Assembly (NCBI GenBank): GCA_945901065.1 | Contig: CAMDKI010000012.1 | Location: forward strand, 1-64,000 | DNA length: 64,000 nucleotides | Origin: Chitinophaga pinensis | GTDB taxonomy: Bacteria > Bacteroidota > Bacteroidia > Chitinophagales > CAIOSU01 | Direction: 5' to 3' | Shown: positions 61,203-64,000 of the stretch, piece after piece | Layout: each line of letters starts with the position of its first letter | How positions within the stretch are numbered: position 1 is the stretch's first letter | Program-made: the position numbers and the translations under genes | Notes under the pieces: generated by a model | What the model saw: only the letters and a program-made list of their open reading frames with translations | Databases searched by the model: none | Told to the model about the DNA's origin: nothing

Positions 61203-61847
61203 CTAAATTAGCCTCTCAGGGTGCGGAATTTCGATAACGTTACGATGAAGTGTAACCAATCCGCGCTGCTCTAGTTTCTTCAACAGTCTCGAAATAACCT
61301 CCCGACTGCTGTTAAGTTCTTCGGCAATTTGTTGGTGCGAAAGTTCAATGCGCGGCCCGCTGATATCAAGGTGGCGTTTCAGGTAAAATAACAATCTTTC
61401 ATCGAGGCTTTTAAAGGCAATGCTGTCAAGGGTTTGAAGTAGTTCTTCAAAACGAGAACGGTAGGTGCCCACCACAAAGCGGTACCAGCTTTTATATTCG
61501 TTCATCCACATTTCGGTTTGTTCAACTGGCACTAGCATGAGCGTGCTGTCTTTCACAGCCTTAGCCATTATTTCGCTTTTTTCTTGCTGGGCCGCACATA
61601 ATATACTTAGTGCGCAGGCTTCGCCTGGCTCTAAGTAGTACATCAAAAATTCATTGCCTTCGTCATCTTCTCTGTACACCTTTATCAAACCATCCAGCAA
61701 AAGCATGGTTGAACGAATGTACTGGCCCGTGCTGATAATGGTTTCCCCTTCATTCACTTCTTTCAGTATTGCCTTATCGGTTAGTTGTTGCAGCAACTCA
61801 GGTTCGAGCCCAGGAAAAATAGATTTAATGTTTGCTAATTGTTCCAT
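61203..61847 (-). CDS. Crp/Fnr-family transcriptional regulator
   Basis: 214 residues from ATG 61847 (MEQLANIKSIFPGLEPELL); an upstream in-frame ATG at 61877 adds ten residues. The cyclic-nucleotide-like beta-roll contains GETIISTGQYIRSTMLLLDGLIKVYREDDEGNE and the HTH is IELSHQQIAEELNSSREVISRLLKKLEQRGLV. Two Cys sit in PGEACALSILCAAQQEKSE, six residues apart, where no Fnr cluster motif is seen. They could sense persulfide, by analogy with other sulfide regulators; this is inference. It lies directly before the sulfur genes and is their likely activator. Confidence 0.9.
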   Translation of the reverse strand: MEQLANIKSIFPGLEPELLQQLTDKAILKEVNEGETIISTGQYIRSTMLLLDGLIKVYREDDEGNEFLMYYLEPGEACALSILCAAQQEKSEIMAKAVKDSTLMLVPVEQTEMWMNEYKSWYRFVVGTYRSRFEELLQTLDSIAFKSLDERLLFYLKRHLDISGPRIELSHQQIAEELNSSREVISRLLKKLEQRGLVTLHRNVIEIPHPERLI

Positions 61848-61935
61848 AATTGATTGTAAATGGGGGTAATAGTACAAATCCTTAACCCAATATAGCTTAA
61901 CTAAGTTACCGAAATGAAAAAATGTTGCAGCAGGG

Positions 61936-64000
61936 TTATTTACCCTTGCTTAAATGCTCCGCTATTATCAGCCTTATTTTGCTCGGGAAAACCGATTCGC
62001 CTAGCATTTCAAACACTGGGGCTATTTCCTCGGGCTTGCCGCATAGCTGCCAAGCTTTCAGCACGGAGGCCCTTTCTTCGTTGGATAGCACCCTGTCAAG
62101 GTCTAATTTATGTCCGTCTTCAACTAGTTTGGCTAAGTGGCCAAATACAGTGCCTTCAGCAATTTGGCGATGGTGGGCTATTTCAAAGGGCGATTTGTTT
62201 GATTCAAACAAATCTAGGGTAGCTAGGTAAGTCGCTCCTTTTACTTTTTTGATGCCCATGTCGGTAGCTTGCACTATAAACTTCCGGATACTGAGGGCAA
62301 AGGTATTGCCGTAGCGTTGTAGTTTTTCTCTTCCAAAACCCGATACTTGCTCCAGTTGACTTTCTGTTACCGGAAGTTTCTCTACCATCTCTTTTAGCGT
62401 TGCATCAGAAAGCACCACATAGGCCGGAATCTGCTCTTTTTCGGCTATTTGCTTGCGTAATTGCCGCAAGTGGTCGAACAATGCTGTTTCAAATTGCTTT
62501 TGTTTGGTTTCCCTTGGTGCAAATGCCACCTCGTTTTTTTTCGCAAAAGACCAATCGGCCTTGGCCATTTTAATGGTTTTGCCATTGCGCAGTACCTCGT
62601 TGCTTGCTGTTGTAAGTTTCAAGGTATGGCCTGCCTCGTAGGCTATTTCTATGTAGCCCAACTGAATAAGTTGCTGCACATAGTACAACCAATCATTGGT
62701 GCTTATATCTGCCCCTGCTCCGTATGTTTTTATCTGGTCGTATCCGTGCTCTACTATTTCCTTCCGTTGCGAACCGCGCAAAATATCTACCAACAAACCC
62801 ATGCCCACGCGTTCGTTTACCCTTGCTACTGCCGAAAGTGCTTTTTGAGACAAAACAGTGGCATCAAAAAACTGGGGCGGGTTGTTGCATACATCGCAGT
62901 TGCCGCAATCTTTGTCGTGGTATTCGTTAAAATAGTTGAGCAATATTTTGCGGCGGCATATTTTGGCTTCGGCATACTCTTGCATGCGCTTTAGTTTTTC
63001 CAACTGTATCTCCTTTCGGTCATCGTCGGCTATAAAGGTCCGCAGCATATCCAAGTCAGAAATGGCATAAAATAGCAAGGTGTCACTTGGTAATCCGTCA
63101 CGGCCTGCGCGGCCAATTTCTTGGTAGTAGCTCTCAATATGTTTGGGTAGGTTGTAGTGCACCACATAGCGCACATTCGATTTATCGATGCCCATGCCAA
63201 ACGCTATGGTGGCGCATATTACATCTACTTTATCGTTTACAAAAGCGTCCTGCACGCGGCTGCGTTCCTGCGGGGTAAGGCCCGCATTGTAAGCCATGGC
63301 ATTTATGCCTTCGCGCTGGAGTTTATCGGCAAGTTGCTCGGTGGTTTTTCGCGATAGACAATAAACAATGCCTGTTTCGCGCTTGCGTTGCTTAATAAAA
63401 TCGAGTAATTGGTTGTACCGTTGGCGGCCAGGGCGCACCTCTAGGCTTAGATTTGGCCTATCGAAAGAGGCAATAAACTGGTCTTCTTCCTTCAAGTAAA
63501 GTTGCCGCAATATATCTTGGCGTGTCAATTTATCGGCAGTAGCAGTAAGTGCCACAAACGGAATATTCGGGAAATGCTGCCGAATGGCGCCCAGTTTGGT
63601 ATATTCTGGCCTAAAATCATGCCCCCACTGCGATATACAGTGCGCCTCATCAATGGCAAACAGGCTTATCTTGGCTAGTTTTAGCAAGTTTACGGTGTTG
63701 CCACTCAACAATCTTTCTGGGGCTAGGTATAGTAATTTCAATTTACCAGCTCGTAGTTGATCTTCAATGTGTTGTTGCTCGCCACCATTAATGCTGCTAT
63801 TCAAAAAAGCAGCTTCAATACCATTGACTTTCAAGGCATCTACTTGGTCTTTCATTAGCGAAATTAGAGGTGACACTACTATGGCTGTGCCGGGCAGGCA
63901 GAGCGCGGGCACTTGGTAGCAGATAGATTTGCCGCCACCCGTGGGCATAAGCACCAAAGCATCTTTACCGCCGATAATGCGGTTTACAATCTCTTCTTGC
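61936..64000 (-). CDS. recQ: ATP-dependent DNA helicase RecQ (5' end outside window)
   Basis: About 688 residues visible; the frame stays open to the window end, so some 30 N-terminal residues are missing (the Q-motif should be there). Walker A is LMPTGGGKS, Walker B/DEAH is [16 protein letters not shown], and motif VI is [12 protein letters not shown]. The RQC zinc site follows ([10 protein letters not shown], then CGNCDVC), a winged helix, and an HRDC domain ([25 protein letters not shown]). A C-terminal HTH-like tail ([33 protein letters not shown]) is present as in the longer RecQ variants. It is upstream of and not coupled to the Crp/Fnr gene. Confidence 0.96.
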   Translation of the reverse strand, partial: QEEIVNRIIGGKDALVLMPTGGGKSICYQVPALCLPGTAIVVSPLISLMKDQVDALKVNGIEAAFLNSSINGGEQQHIEDQLRAGKLKLLYLAPERLLSGNTVNLLKLAKISLFAIDEAHCISQWGHDFRPEYTKLGAIRQHFPNIPFVALTATADKLTRQDILRQLYLKEEDQFIASFDRPNLSLEVRPGRQRYNQLLDFIKQRKRETGIVYCLSRKTTEQLADKLQREGINAMAYNAGLTPQERSRVQDAFVNDKVDVICATIAFGMGIDKSNVRYVVHYNLPKHIESYYQEIGRAGRDGLPSDTLLFYAISDLDMLRTFIADDDRKEIQLEKLKRMQEYAEAKICRRKILLNYFNEYHDKDCGNCDVCNNPPQFFDATVLSQKALSAVARVNERVGMGLLVDILRGSQRKEIVEHGYDQIKTYGAGADISTNDWLYYVQQLIQLGYIEIAYEAGHTLKLTTASNEVLRNGKTIKMAKADWSFAKKNEVAFAPRETKQKQFETALFDHLRQLRKQIAEKEQIPAYVVLSDATLKEMVEKLPVTESQLEQVSGFGREKLQRYGNTFALSIRKFIVQATDMGIKKVKGATYLATLDLFESNKSPFEIAHHRQIAEGTVFGHLAKLVEDGHKLDLDRVLSNEERASVLKAWQLCGKPEEIAPVFEMLGESVFPSKIRLIIAEHLSKGK

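Noticed and set aside
61896..61909. CTTAACTAAGTTAC upstream of the Crp/Fnr gene as an autoregulatory site
   Set aside because: Only about nine of 14 bases match the TauE site and no -7 box lies 33 bp away.

Overview
The window comes from a member of the Bacteroidota. The evidence is several type IX secretion (T9SS) components and cargo (a SprB-like giant protein, PorP/SprF, a PorV-like protein, type A and type B C-terminal sorting domains), a TonB-dependent receptor with a carboxypeptidase-D-like N-terminus, -7 promoter boxes of the TAnnTTTG kind, and few Shine-Dalgarno sequences. Order and family cannot be fixed from this stretch. There is no phage, IS element, CRISPR array or rRNA operon; one tRNA gene (initiator Met) is present.

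Layout. 1-7.9 kb: 3' end of a giant SprB-repeat protein coupled to a PorP/SprF gene. 8-11.4 kb: housekeeping genes (dtd, MazG-like, glutamine amidotransferase, DUF4197 lipoprotein, smpB, thioesterase). 11.6-14.8 kb: aromatic amino acid genes hppD and phhA around an ArsR-type regulator; phhA is preceded by two overlapping aromatic-rich leader peptides and a terminator, an apparent attenuator. 14.8-16.7 kb: an AlkB-type alkane monooxygenase divergent from a TetR regulator, with a palindrome between them. 16.8-21.1 kb: a two-component-propeller histidine kinase, a LytTR response regulator and a stand-alone Hpt protein. 21.3-29.7 kb: a polytopic membrane protein, an exosortase-family protease paired with another polytopic protein, and two T9SS-exported cadherin-type proteins. 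30.1-31.4 kb: tRNA-fMet and a copper-handling trio. 31.5-39.8 kb: housekeeping (ArsC-like, hydrolase, pepA, pdxA, yceD-rpmF, RluA-type synthase, rsmA, 2-hydroxyacid dehydrogenase). 39.9-49.0 kb: TonB receptor, large T9SS cargo and PorV-like protein. 49.0-51.6 kb: greA, HIT, ruvC, flippase-like protein. 51.6-56.2 kb: a 1542-residue collagen-like fibre protein with a YadA-like head and an S74 chaperone. 56.5-61.9 kb: a sulfide/thiosulfate locus under a Crp/Fnr regulator. 61.9-64 kb: recQ, cut by the window end.

The least expected signal is intergenic. About ten gaps in the first 38 kb carry degenerate arrays with a strict 7-nt period. Each gap has its own heptamer, often as two facing arms that can fold into a hairpin, and the arms often start in a stop codon or end at a start codon. 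None was seen after 38.13 kb. Other leads are the phhA attenuator, the exosortase locus without a visible sorting tag, and two sulfur-locus promoters whose candidate Crp-type sites sit at exactly the same distance (33 bp) from the -7 boxes.
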